This document shows, piece by piece, positions 40,974 through 49,249 of a stretch of DNA of 64,000 nt. This DNA is from Mesorhizobium sp. INR15 (GTDB taxonomy: Bacteria; Pseudomonadota; Alphaproteobacteria; Rhizobiales; Rhizobiaceae), in the NCBI RefSeq assembly GCF_015500075.1, contig NZ_CP045496.1, positions 3,110,001 through 3,174,000 of the forward strand, written 5' to 3'. The notes under the pieces were generated by a model, which saw only the letters and a list, made by a program, of their open reading frames with translations, was not told the origin of the DNA and searched no databases. The position numbers and the translations under genes are program-made. Within the stretch, counting starts at the first letter, position 1. Every line of letters starts with the position of its first letter.

Positions 40974-41806
40974 GTGCGGCGGTCATCGGGCTGGCGCTGT
41001 TCGCGGCGATCCTGCATGCGTCCTGGAATGCCTTTCTGCGCACTGGCGCCGACCGGCTGTGGATCGTCACCGTGATGAGCTTTTCCAGCACCGTCGTCGC
41101 TATCCCCGTGGTTTTCCTCACTCCGCTGCCGGTGCCGTCGGCCTGGCCCTATGTCGTGCTCTCGGCCTGTCTGCAGGTTGGCTACAGCTTCTTCCTGGTC
41201 GCCGCCTATCGGTATGGCGAACTCGGGCAGGTCTACCCGATCGTGCGCGGCAGCGTGCCATTGCTGGTAACGCTTGGCGGACTGGTTTTCGCGGGCCAAT
41301 ATCTCGGCCCCTGGCAGGCCGCCGGCATCGTCCTGGTCGCTGTCGGCATCATGAGCCTGTCGCTGGGCAAACGGCGCGCCGCTACACCGTCGATCCTGTT
41401 CGCGCTGGCGACCGGCGCGGTCATCGCTGCCTATGCGACGGTCGATGCGATCGGCGTCCGGCAAGCCGGCCATGCGGGCGCCTACACCGCATGGGTGCTG
41501 CTGCTCTACGGCGCCTTGCTGCCGGCGAGTTTCGTGCTGTGGCGCGGCAAGCTCACCGTCGACATCCGCTCCTCCGAAACGCTGAAGGCGCTGGCGGGCG
41601 GCATCGTCGCGCTGATCGCCTATGGCGTGGTGGTGGCTGCCTTCGCGCTCGGCCCGGCCGGCCCGATCACCGCGTTGCGGGAAACCAGCGTCGTGTTCGC
41701 GGCGCTGATCGGATGGCTGTTCCTCGGCGAGCGGCTGACGCCCGGCCGCGTCGCTGCCTGCGCCGTCGTCGCGCTCGGCGCCATCTGCCTCGGCTATCAA
41801 TCCTAA
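40970..41806 (+). CDS. EamA/DMT family transporter
   Basis: This transporter of 278 residues has about ten helices in two EamA repeats, the second starting near residue 150, with the C-terminal motif GPITALRETSVVFAALIGWLFLGERLTPGRVAACAVVALGA. The start at 40970 overlaps the TetR stop. Members export amino acids, nucleosides or drugs. The substrate is unknown. Confidence 0.92.
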   Translation: MSAAVIGLALFAAILHASWNAFLRTGADRLWIVTVMSFSSTVVAIPVVFLTPLPVPSAWPYVVLSACLQVGYSFFLVAAYRYGELGQVYPIVRGSVPLLVTLGGLVFAGQYLGPWQAAGIVLVAVGIMSLSLGKRRAATPSILFALATGAVIAAYATVDAIGVRQAGHAGAYTAWVLLLYGALLPASFVLWRGKLTVDIRSSETLKALAGGIVALIAYGVVVAAFALGPAGPITALRETSVVFAALIGWLFLGERLTPGRVAACAVVALGAICLGYQS

Positions 41807-41829
41807 CGATGCCGCGCCGAGGAATGGGA

Positions 41830-43008
41830 ATGCACAGTGACGCTGCCACGACGGATCGCCAGCCGGCCATCGGCCATGGCCTGCTTGCGCTTCTGGCGAT
41901 AGCCGCCGGGCTGACGGTCGCCAACAATTATTACAACCAGTCGATGCTCGGCCTGCTTGCCGATGAGTTCCACCTGTCGGCCATCACGGTATCGGTAATC
42001 CCCGTGGTGACGCAGCTAGGCAATGTCGCCGGCATTGTCTTTCTGGCGCCGCTCGGCGACCGGCTGGAGCGACGCCGGCTTATCCTGGCGACGATGGCGG
42101 CACTGGTCATCGCGCTGGTTGCGGCGGCCATCGCGCCGGGCTTTGTCTGGCTGGCCGTGGCCGGCATCGGTGTTGGCCTGTTCGCCACCGTCACCCAGCA
42201 GATCGTGCCGCTCGCCGTGCATCTGGCGGCGCCTCGGGAACGTGGCCGCGTGCTTGGCATCGTCACCGGCGGTATCCTGATCGGCATTCTGCTCGCCCGT
42301 ACCGTCAGCGGTGTCATCAGCGACCTGTGGGGCTGGCATGCGGTGTTCTGGACCGCCGCCGCGTTGATGCTGGCGACCGGGGCGCTGCTGGCGTGGCGGC
42401 TGCCACGCAGCGAACCGGTGACGGATCTGAGCTATGCCAGGCTGATCGGCTCGCTGTGGACGCTGGTGCGCACGCACGGGCTGTTGCGGCAGGCAATCAT
42501 CGTCCAGGCGCTGATCTTTGCCGGTTTCATCGGTTTCTGGTCGACGCTGGCGCTGGTGTTCGACGCAGCACCTTATCACTTCGGCGCCACGGCCGTCGGG
42601 CTGATGGCATTGGTTGGCGTGGTGGGAGCGCTGGCCGCGCCGCTCGCCGGCCGGTTCGCCGACCGCCACGGGCCGGGCGCCATCGTCTCGGCCGGCGCCG
42701 GCCTGGTGGTGGCCGCTTTCGCCATCTTCGGCCTGTTCCAGGGCTCGCTGGCGGCAATGGTCGTAGGCGTGCTGATCCTCGACCTCGCCGTGCAATCGTC
42801 TCAGGTCGCCAACCAGTCACGCATCTACGCGCTCGATCCCACCGCCCGCAGCCGGCTGAACACTATCTTCATGGCAACCATGATCCTCGGCGGCGCCTGC
42901 GGTTCGGGCCTTGCCGGGCTCGCCTATTCGGCCTGGGGCTGGAGCGGCACCTGCGGCTTCGGCGCTATGTCCACAGGGCTGGCGCTGCTGGTGTCGCGCC
43001 GGGGCTGA
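41830..43008 (+). CDS. MFS transporter (drug/arabinose-efflux type)
   Basis: This transporter of 392 residues has 12 helices, starting with the NNYYNQSMLGLLADEF segment and a loop GDRLERRRLI between helices 2 and 3 (about residues 77-86). The start at 41830 follows CGAGGAATGGG. Upstream Met codons at 41809 and 41824 are possible. It follows the DMT exporter by 23 bases and may be controlled by the same TetR. Confidence 0.92.
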   Translation: MHSDAATTDRQPAIGHGLLALLAIAAGLTVANNYYNQSMLGLLADEFHLSAITVSVIPVVTQLGNVAGIVFLAPLGDRLERRRLILATMAALVIALVAAAIAPGFVWLAVAGIGVGLFATVTQQIVPLAVHLAAPRERGRVLGIVTGGILIGILLARTVSGVISDLWGWHAVFWTAAALMLATGALLAWRLPRSEPVTDLSYARLIGSLWTLVRTHGLLRQAIIVQALIFAGFIGFWSTLALVFDAAPYHFGATAVGLMALVGVVGALAAPLAGRFADRHGPGAIVSAGAGLVVAAFAIFGLFQGSLAAMVVGVLILDLAVQSSQVANQSRIYALDPTARSRLNTIFMATMILGGACGSGLAGLAYSAWGWSGTCGFGAMSTGLALLVSRRG

Positions 43009-43197
43009 CACGCGATGTCAGGAGGGTGTGTTGGCTTCCTTGCAAATCATCGGGCTTTGCTAGGCGCACCGGCTTGAGCCGCCAGCGTCCTGCGTTGATA
43101 GCGGCATCGGGCGAAAGCGGTGGCGGGGCATGCGCGGGCAGGGCGCCGGAACAGATTGGAACCCCGCGAATGGCTTGACGGCCGCTCTTAGATGAAT

Positions 43198-43226
43198 GCA
43201 TATGCAAAAATAGTTTTTGTATATGC
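43198..43226. promoter_or_regulatory. 29-base operator-like inverted repeat
   Basis: GCATATGCAAAAA (43198-43210) and TTTTTGTATATGC (43214-43226) form 13-bp arms with one mismatch around TAG. It lies 22 bases before the adenosylhomocysteinase-like gene, behind a TTGACG box at 43175, so a repressor bound here would block the promoter. The nearby IclR protein is a candidate. Confidence 0.6.
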
Positions 43227-43247
43227 TGTATTGATGGAGGGTTCCGC

Positions 43248-44444
43248 ATGGGCCATTCTTCCGTGACTCCCGACGCTGGGTTGGTCGAGCGTGGCCGTGG
43301 CCGGGTTGCCTGGATTCGTTCGCGCATGGCCATGCTGGCGACGATGCGGGAGGAGTTCCGGCGGACGCGGCCCTTCGCTGGCCGGCGCATCGGCATGTCG
43401 TTGCATATCGAACCGAAGACGGCGGTGCTGCTCGAGGTGCTGGCCGAGGGTGGGGCGGAGATTGTCGGCACCGGCAATCACGGTTCGACGCAGGACGATG
43501 TCGTGGCCTTCCTGCAAAGCCAGGGCATCGGCGTGTTCGGCAGCCGCGCCGACACGCTGGCCGACCATCACGCCAATCTGGCGCGGGTGCTGGACGCGAA
43601 ACCCGACATGCTGCTCGACAATGGCGCCGACCTTGCCGCCGGCATCGTCGAACGCGGTCTGGCGGCGTCCATTCTCGGCGGCACCGAGGAGACGACATCG
43701 GGCGGCGACCGGCTGCGCGGCGCACTTGCCGGCAAGGTGCCGTTCCCCTCGATCGTCATCAACGATAGCCCGCTGAAGGCGATCGGCGAGAACAAGCACG
43801 CGGTCGGCCAGTCGGTGGTCGAAAGCTTCATGCGCATCACCAACCTGATGATTCCGGGAAGGCGCTTCTGCGTCATCGGCTATGGCTGGTGCGGGCGCGG
43901 CATCGCGCAATATCTGCGCGCGCTTGGCGGCCGCGTGGCGATCGTCGAGGTCGATGAGATCAAGGCGCTGGAAGCCGCTCTCGACGGCTACCGGGTGGCG
44001 CCGCTGGGCGACCTCGCGCCATGGGCGCAGGTTTTCATCACCGCGACGGGCCGCGCCGGCGTGCTGCCGGCGGAGGCGATTGCCGCCATGGCCGAAGGCG
44101 CGGTGCTGGCCAATTCCGGGCATTTCCCCTGGGAGATCGACACCGAGGGCTTGCAGGCGATGACGGTTGGCGTCAGCGAGCTTGACGGCACCTTGCGCCG
44201 TGTCGACCTTGCCAATGGCCGGCATGTAATCCTGGTCGCCGAAGGGCGCATGTTCAATCTCGCTGGCAGCGAACCCAAGGGCAATTCGATCGAATCCATG
44301 GACATCGGCTTCATGCTGCAGGCGCTGTCGCTGGAGCGGGTGGTGAAGGGGAATGGACTGGCGGCGGGCGCACAGCCGGTGCCGGACGACATCAACCGGC
44401 GCATCGCCAGACTGATGATGGCTACGATGGGCGCCGCCGCCTAG
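43248..44444 (+). CDS. Adenosylhomocysteinase-like NAD-binding protein
   Basis: This protein of 398 residues has the fold of S-adenosylhomocysteine hydrolase. The substrate part carries TGNHGSTQDDVVAFLQ (about 85-100), and the NAD-binding Rossmann segment is RRFCVIGYGWCGRGIAQYLRALG (about 205-227). The end has SMDIGFMLQALSLERVV. It is shorter than housekeeping AhcY (about 465 residues) and may be a catabolic or archaeal-type variant. It is followed by an IclR regulator and preceded by a dyad operator. Its true substrate is uncertain. Confidence 0.85.
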   Translation: MGHSSVTPDAGLVERGRGRVAWIRSRMAMLATMREEFRRTRPFAGRRIGMSLHIEPKTAVLLEVLAEGGAEIVGTGNHGSTQDDVVAFLQSQGIGVFGSRADTLADHHANLARVLDAKPDMLLDNGADLAAGIVERGLAASILGGTEETTSGGDRLRGALAGKVPFPSIVINDSPLKAIGENKHAVGQSVVESFMRITNLMIPGRRFCVIGYGWCGRGIAQYLRALGGRVAIVEVDEIKALEAALDGYRVAPLGDLAPWAQVFITATGRAGVLPAEAIAAMAEGAVLANSGHFPWEIDTEGLQAMTVGVSELDGTLRRVDLANGRHVILVAEGRMFNLAGSEPKGNSIESMDIGFMLQALSLERVVKGNGLAAGAQPVPDDINRRIARLMMATMGAAA

Positions 44445-44479
44445 CTATAGTGGCGCCGATTCGAAAGGACGCTGCGGGC

Positions 44480-45247
44480 ATGGCTGGCAAAAGCGGCGCT
44501 GAGGCGCCGGACTATTCGGTTCCGGCGCTGGACAAGGCGTTCGACATTCTCGAACTGCTGGCCAGCCAGAAGGACGGGCTGAATCAGGGCCAGATTTCCG
44601 AGGCTGTCGGCCGTTCGATCCACCAGATCTACCGCGTGCTGCAGGCGCTGGAGCGGCGTGGCTATATCTTCCGCGACCGGCCGGCTGGGCTCTATTTCCT
44701 GTCGACGAGAATGTTTGAACTGGCGCACCGGCACGAGCCGCTGCGCGGTCTGGTGCAGGCGGCACTGCCTTCGATGCGGCGCCTGTCCGACGCCATCCAG
44801 CAATCCTGCAATCTCGGTGTCCACAATGCCGGCCGGGTACTGATCCTGGCGCAAGTGGAAAGCCCGGCTTCATTCGGTTTCCGGGTGCGGGTCGGCGCCC
44901 AGTTCCCGCTGTTTGGCACGGCGACAGGGCGCGCGCTGATGGCATTCCAGCCGGCGGAGAGAATCAAGCAATGGCTGCAAGCGGATGGTTCCGCTGAGGA
45001 AAATGCTGGCATTCAGGATGCCCTGGCGCGCATCCGTGCGGCCAGCCATGAAGAGGTGGCGGATGGGCTGCAGGCGGGGGTGACCGATCTTGCCTTTCCC
45101 GTCATCGGGCCGTTCGGAGAGGCGGTCGCCGCACTCACGGTGCCTTACGTCGCGACCACCTACAGCATGCTCGACCTTGCCACCGTCAGAGGCCACGCCG
45201 CGAAGGCCGCCGCCGAGATCGGTATGCTGCTGTCGCCGGCGCCCTGA
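44480..45247 (+). CDS. IclR family transcriptional regulator
   Basis: This regulator of 255 residues has an N-terminal winged helix (ALDKAFDILELLASQKDGLNQGQISEAVGRSIHQIYRVLQALERRGYI) and a C-terminal IclR effector domain with TATGRALMAF. The start at 44480 avoids an unsupported GTG extension. It lies 35 bases after the adenosylhomocysteinase-like gene and 8 bases before the SRPBCC gene and probably controls this cluster. Confidence 0.93.
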   Translation: MAGKSGAEAPDYSVPALDKAFDILELLASQKDGLNQGQISEAVGRSIHQIYRVLQALERRGYIFRDRPAGLYFLSTRMFELAHRHEPLRGLVQAALPSMRRLSDAIQQSCNLGVHNAGRVLILAQVESPASFGFRVRVGAQFPLFGTATGRALMAFQPAERIKQWLQADGSAEENAGIQDALARIRAASHEEVADGLQAGVTDLAFPVIGPFGEAVAALTVPYVATTYSMLDLATVRGHAAKAAAEIGMLLSPAP

Positions 45248-45255
45248 CCGACAGC

Positions 45256-45720
45256 ATGACCGATCCGCTCGCGCCGATCATCAAGACCGTTGTCATCGAG
45301 GCCACGCCGGCGCGGGTCTGGCAGGTGCTGACGACGCCGGCGATGATCCGGCAATGGATGTCCGACGAGGACCTGACGGTCATCTCGCATTGGCATGAAG
45401 GAGCCGCGATCGTGATGCGCGGGCTGCTGCACGGCCTGCCGTTCGAGAACCATGGCGCCATTCAGGCGTTCGAGCCGGAGAAGATCTTTCAATACGGGTA
45501 CTGGAGCACGCTCTCGGCGTCGCGCCTGTCCAACGTGCCTGAAAATTACACCGTGGTCCGCTTCGAACTGACGCCTCAGGCTGATGGCACGCTGCTTTGC
45601 CTGACGCTCAGCGATTTCGCCGAGCCGTCCATCCGCCCGCACGTCAATCTCTACTGGGGGCCGACCTTGCGGATCGTCAAGGCGGTCTGCGAAGGGCGGG
45701 GCGCACATGGCGCGACGTGA
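45256..45720 (+). CDS. SRPBCC/AHSA1 domain protein
   Basis: This protein of 154 residues has the START-like helix-grip fold of the AHSA1 group, with VVIEATPARVWQVLTTPAMIRQWM at the start and VNLYWGPTLRIVKAV in the long last helix. Such proteins bind hydrophobic ligands or act in stress response. It follows the IclR gene closely and may share its operon. Confidence 0.85.
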   Translation: MTDPLAPIIKTVVIEATPARVWQVLTTPAMIRQWMSDEDLTVISHWHEGAAIVMRGLLHGLPFENHGAIQAFEPEKIFQYGYWSTLSASRLSNVPENYTVVRFELTPQADGTLLCLTLSDFAEPSIRPHVNLYWGPTLRIVKAVCEGRGAHGAT

Positions 45721-45886
45721 AGCGGACTTTGCCTTGGGCGACGTTCGCCGGGGCGGCACCGCGAAGGGCGGTGCCGCCCGTACGCATCCGGACAATCCAA
45801 CGCCTTGCCGTAACGCTTTGTTTTCTTGGACGGCGTACCGGTAGAGCGCCGCCTCCTGAAGGCCGCGCAATATGGACGCGTGAAAC

Positions 45887-47803
45887 ATGGGCTCGCCCTG
45901 GTCCGAACTGCTGGCCAATCTCGCCGTCGTGGCAATGTTTGTCTCCGTCTGGGTTCACACGCATGTGTGGGTGGACCGCAAGGCGGCTTTGACGCGCGCG
46001 ACAGCCTTCGGCCTGCTGATGGGCTCAGGCGCCGTCATTTTGATGATGACACCGATGCAATTGCAGGAAGGGGTCTTTGTCGACCTGCGCGGCACGATGA
46101 TCGCGCTGGCCGGCTTCTTCGGCGGTCCGGTCGCCTGCGCCATTGCCGGGCTGATGGCCGTTGCCTACCGCTTCCATGAAGGCGGCGTTGGCGTGGTCGC
46201 CGGCAGCGCGGGGATCGGCATCGCCACGCTGATCGGCATCGCCGGCCATCTTGCCTTGAAGGGCCGCTATCCCGAGCGCGTCGACGTGCTGATTCTGGCG
46301 GCGGCGGCCGCGGCCGGTTCGCTGCTTGCCTTGTTCGCGCTGCCGCGCGCGATCATGCAGGTGGTGGTGCCGCAAGTGGGGCTGCCGACTTCACTGCTCA
46401 TCTTCGTCTCGATCATGCTGTCGGGACTGGCGCTCTATCAGGAGCGGCGGCGCATAGAGGCGTTGCATTCCAGGCGCATCTACAAGGCGATCGTCGAAGC
46501 ACTGCCCGATTGTCTCAACGTCAAGGACCTGGACGGGCGGTTCATTGCCGCCAATCCGGCGACCGCGCGGCTGATGCACGCGGCGGACGCCAAGGCGCTG
46601 ATCGGCAAGACCGATTTCGATTTCTATCCGCAAGAGACCGCCACCAAGTTCCGGGAAGACGAATTGGTGATCCTTGGCGTCGGCGCGCCTTCGACCATCG
46701 AGCAACGCGTCCAGCACGCTGGCGGCGCCTACGGCTGGCTCTCCACCCTGAAGGCGCCACTGACCGACCGGGCTGGCACGATCATCGGCCTGATCACGCA
46801 CAACCGCGACATCACCGCGCGCCGCGAACTCGAGAACGAACTGGCCGAAAGCCGCGTCAGGCTGACCGATGCGCTGACGCATATGGCCGACGGGCTGGTG
46901 ATGTTCGACGCCGAGGACAGGCTGACGCTCTGCAACGACCAGTACCGCGAGATGTTTCCAGATACCGCCGATGTGCGTGTTCCCGGTGCCGATCATCGCG
47001 CCATTCTTCGCCTCTCCGTCGAGCGCGGCGAGGAGATCGTGCAGGGAGACGAACTCGAGCCGTGGATCGACGATATCATCCGGTCGCATCATGTGGCGTG
47101 CAACCGTCAGATCCGGCTGGCCGACGGGCGCTGGCTCGATATCAGAACCAGGCCGACCCATGATGGCGGCAGCCTCAGCGTGTTCTCCGACATCACCGCG
47201 GGCAAGCAGGCCGAGGCGGAACTGGTGGCGGCCAACGAGAAGCTGAACCTGCTCGCGCATCGCGACGGCCTGACCGAACTGATGACCCGGCGCGCCTTCG
47301 ACGAGACGCTGGCGCGCGAGTTCGCCCGCAGCCAGCGCAACGACACGCCGCTCAGCCTACTGCTTGTCGATGTCGACTGGTTCAAGCGGTTCAACGACCG
47401 TTACGGCCACCCGGCGGGTGACGACTGCCTGCGCGCCGTAAGCGACTGCCTGCGGGCGACGATGCGCCGCCCGGCGGATTCCGCTGCCCGCTACGGCGGC
47501 GAGGAGTTCGCGATGATCCTGCCGGAAACCGACGCCAAGGGCGCTTTCGTCATTGCCGAGAAGCTGAGGGCCGCCGTGCGCGGCCTGGAACTTGTGCACG
47601 AGGCTAGCGAAAAGAAGATCGTGACTGTCAGCACCGGGGTGGCGAGCCTCGATGCTAACGGGCCGGCCCTCGACATGGCCGGGCTGATCCGGCGCGCCGA
47701 CGAGGCGCTCTATGGCGCGAAGGCGGCGGGGCGCGACCGCGTGCATGGCTGGCCGCGCCATGACCTGTCTCAGGCGCCACTTTTGCGCGGACGGCGCAAG
47801 TGA
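45887..47803 (+). CDS. Membrane-bound diguanylate cyclase with PAS sensors
   Basis: This signalling protein of 638 residues makes c-di-GMP. The N-terminus forms a 5TM-type membrane receptor (about residues 5-185), followed by two PAS domains (about 200-320 and 325-440) and a GGDEF domain (about 455-625) with active site GGEEF. The inhibitory I-site RxxD is present five residues upstream (RPAD). All catalytic residues look intact, so it should be active and product-inhibited. The signal is unknown. It stands alone before the ribose-type operon. Confidence 0.95.
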   Translation: MGSPWSELLANLAVVAMFVSVWVHTHVWVDRKAALTRATAFGLLMGSGAVILMMTPMQLQEGVFVDLRGTMIALAGFFGGPVACAIAGLMAVAYRFHEGGVGVVAGSAGIGIATLIGIAGHLALKGRYPERVDVLILAAAAAAGSLLALFALPRAIMQVVVPQVGLPTSLLIFVSIMLSGLALYQERRRIEALHSRRIYKAIVEALPDCLNVKDLDGRFIAANPATARLMHAADAKALIGKTDFDFYPQETATKFREDELVILGVGAPSTIEQRVQHAGGAYGWLSTLKAPLTDRAGTIIGLITHNRDITARRELENELAESRVRLTDALTHMADGLVMFDAEDRLTLCNDQYREMFPDTADVRVPGADHRAILRLSVERGEEIVQGDELEPWIDDIIRSHHVACNRQIRLADGRWLDIRTRPTHDGGSLSVFSDITAGKQAEAELVAANEKLNLLAHRDGLTELMTRRAFDETLAREFARSQRNDTPLSLLLVDVDWFKRFNDRYGHPAGDDCLRAVSDCLRATMRRPADSAARYGGEEFAMILPETDAKGAFVIAEKLRAAVRGLELVHEASEKKIVTVSTGVASLDANGPALDMAGLIRRADEALYGAKAAGRDRVHGWPRHDLSQAPLLRGRRK

Positions 47804-47832
47804 CGGCTCTCCTCGGCTCAAAATTCAGACAA

Positions 47833-47850
47833 TTCCGATAATTATCCGAA
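47833..47850. promoter_or_regulatory. Operator-like palindrome before the sugar ABC operon
   Basis: TTCCGATAATTATCCGAA is an 18-base dyad with one mismatched pair. A TATATT box lies at 47861-47866 just downstream, so the dyad would cover the -35 region of a promoter reading to the right. A LacI-type repressor is the usual partner of such sites, but none is encoded here. Confidence 0.4.
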
Positions 47851-48001
47851 TAGCTTCTGTTATATTAGTGTTGCTCAAACGGTTGACCCTGGGTTAGCAT
47901 CCCCTGGCTGACGCCGACGGGAGGCAGTTTTTTGCAGCGGCGGTCAGCTGGAGCGGTACGCGCCCTCGGGCGCATGGAGGATGCTCCAACACTTTGAACC
48001 G

Positions 48002-48047
48002 GCGCATGATCCTTTCCCAAGACCACCCGGTTTTGGGGATGATGCGC
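48002..48047. repeat. Palindrome of the CATGATCC family upstream of the ribose-type operon
   Basis: GCGCATGATCC and CCCAA on the left face TTGGGGATGATGCGC on the right. It belongs with the dispersed element at 28223. It ends about 20 bases before the start codon and so forms a hairpin next to the ribosome site GGAGGAGGA. Confidence 0.6.
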
Positions 48048-48066
48048 CCCTGTGGAGGAGGATCCC

Positions 48067-49014
48067 ATGAACAGACGTGAATTCCTGATGACCTCGGCTG
48101 CCGCCGGCGCCATGATGCTTGCCGCACCCTCGGTGTTTGCCGCGGACAAGCTGACCATTCTGGGCTCCGTGCCCAATCTCGGCTTTCCGTTCTTCGTGCA
48201 CATGCTGAACGAGATCAAGGCGGAAGCGGCCGCGCAAGGCGTCAACCTGACCGAGAGCGACGGCCAGAATTCGGCCACCAAGCAGACCGCCGACATCGAG
48301 GCGGCCCTGGTGCAGAAGGTCAACGCCATCGTCATCTCGCCGCTCGACGTCAATGCGCTCGCGCCGGCCATCGAGGAAGCCGTCAAGGCCGGCGTCCCGG
48401 TGGTGACGATCGACCGCCGTGTCGACGGTGTCGCGGGCATTCTCGCTCATGTCGGCGCCGACAACGTCAAGGGTGGCGAGGCGGAGGCCAATGCCATGGT
48501 GGCGGCGTTCCCCAATGGCGCCAAGATTTTCCACCTTCAGGGCCAGCCCGGCGCCGGCCCGGCGATCGACCGCAACAAGGGCGTGCACAATGTGCTCGAT
48601 CCGGTGAAGGACAAGTACCAGATCATCTTCGAGCAGACCGCCAACTTCGCCCGCGCCGAGGCGCTGTCGGTGACCGAGGCCGGTCTTGCCGCCAACGGCA
48701 AGCCGGACGCGATCGTCTGCGCCAATGACGACATGGCGCTGGGCGCGATGGAAGCCTGTGCCGCCCGCAACTTCACCGATGTAAAGATCTACGGCTTCGA
48801 CGCGCTGCCCGAAGCGCTGGTCGCCGTGCGCGACGGCAAGCTTGCCGGCACGGTCGAGCAGTTCCCCGGCGAACAGTCGCGTACCGCGGTGCGCATCGCC
48901 GTCGCCTTCGCCAAGGACAAGACCGAGCCGAAGGAGAAGCTGGTGCTGCTGACGCCGATCGTCATCGGCAAGGACAATCTCGACAAGGCGGAGCGCATTG
49001 GCGAGACGAAGTAG
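48067..49014 (+). CDS. Ribose-type ABC transporter substrate-binding protein
   Basis: This protein of 315 residues belongs to the periplasmic-binding family 4 (RbsB-like). It begins MNRREFLMTSAAAGAMMLAAPSVFA, a twin-arginine type signal, unusual but not rare in rhizobia. The sugar-site segments GQNSATKQTADIEAALVQKVNAIVISPLD and VVTIDRRVDG are typical. Ribosome site GGAGGAGGA precedes the ATG. The ATPase and permease genes follow. The sugar cannot be named with certainty. Confidence 0.93.
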   Translation: MNRREFLMTSAAAGAMMLAAPSVFAADKLTILGSVPNLGFPFFVHMLNEIKAEAAAQGVNLTESDGQNSATKQTADIEAALVQKVNAIVISPLDVNALAPAIEEAVKAGVPVVTIDRRVDGVAGILAHVGADNVKGGEAEANAMVAAFPNGAKIFHLQGQPGAGPAIDRNKGVHNVLDPVKDKYQIIFEQTANFARAEALSVTEAGLAANGKPDAIVCANDDMALGAMEACAARNFTDVKIYGFDALPEALVAVRDGKLAGTVEQFPGEQSRTAVRIAVAFAKDKTEPKEKLVLLTPIVIGKDNLDKAERIGETK

Positions 49015-49072
49015 GGGGTGACGGTTGACAGGCTGGCGGGGGTTGCCGCGCCAGCAAAAGACCATGAGTTGG

Positions 49073-49205
49073 CGCTGCCCCTCATCCGCCTGCCGGCACC
49101 TTCTCCCCGTAAAGAGACGGGGAGAAGGGAAACGCTCCAACGTTGGCGATCCCTCTCCCCGTTTCTATACGGGGAGAGGGTAAGGGTGAGGGGCGGCGCA
49201 AACGC
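49073..49205. repeat. RIME-like palindrome pair (same type as at 22860)
   Basis: Left: CTGCCCCTCATCCGCCTGCC with CTTCTCCCCGTAAAGAGACGGGGAG. Right: CTCTCCCCGTTTCTATACGGGGAG with GTGAGGGGCGGCGC. It fills the 235-base gap between the binding protein and the ATPase within the operon. Confidence 0.75.
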
Positions 49206-49249
49206 TTCTTGCATTCAATCCTGCCCCTACTGCCCTTAGGGAGAAGCTC

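Noticed and set aside
40894..41829. N-terminal extension of the MFS gene through the DMT gene
   Set aside because: The extension is Arg-rich nonsense overlapping a clear EamA transporter. The MFS protein begins at 41830 with a ribosome site.
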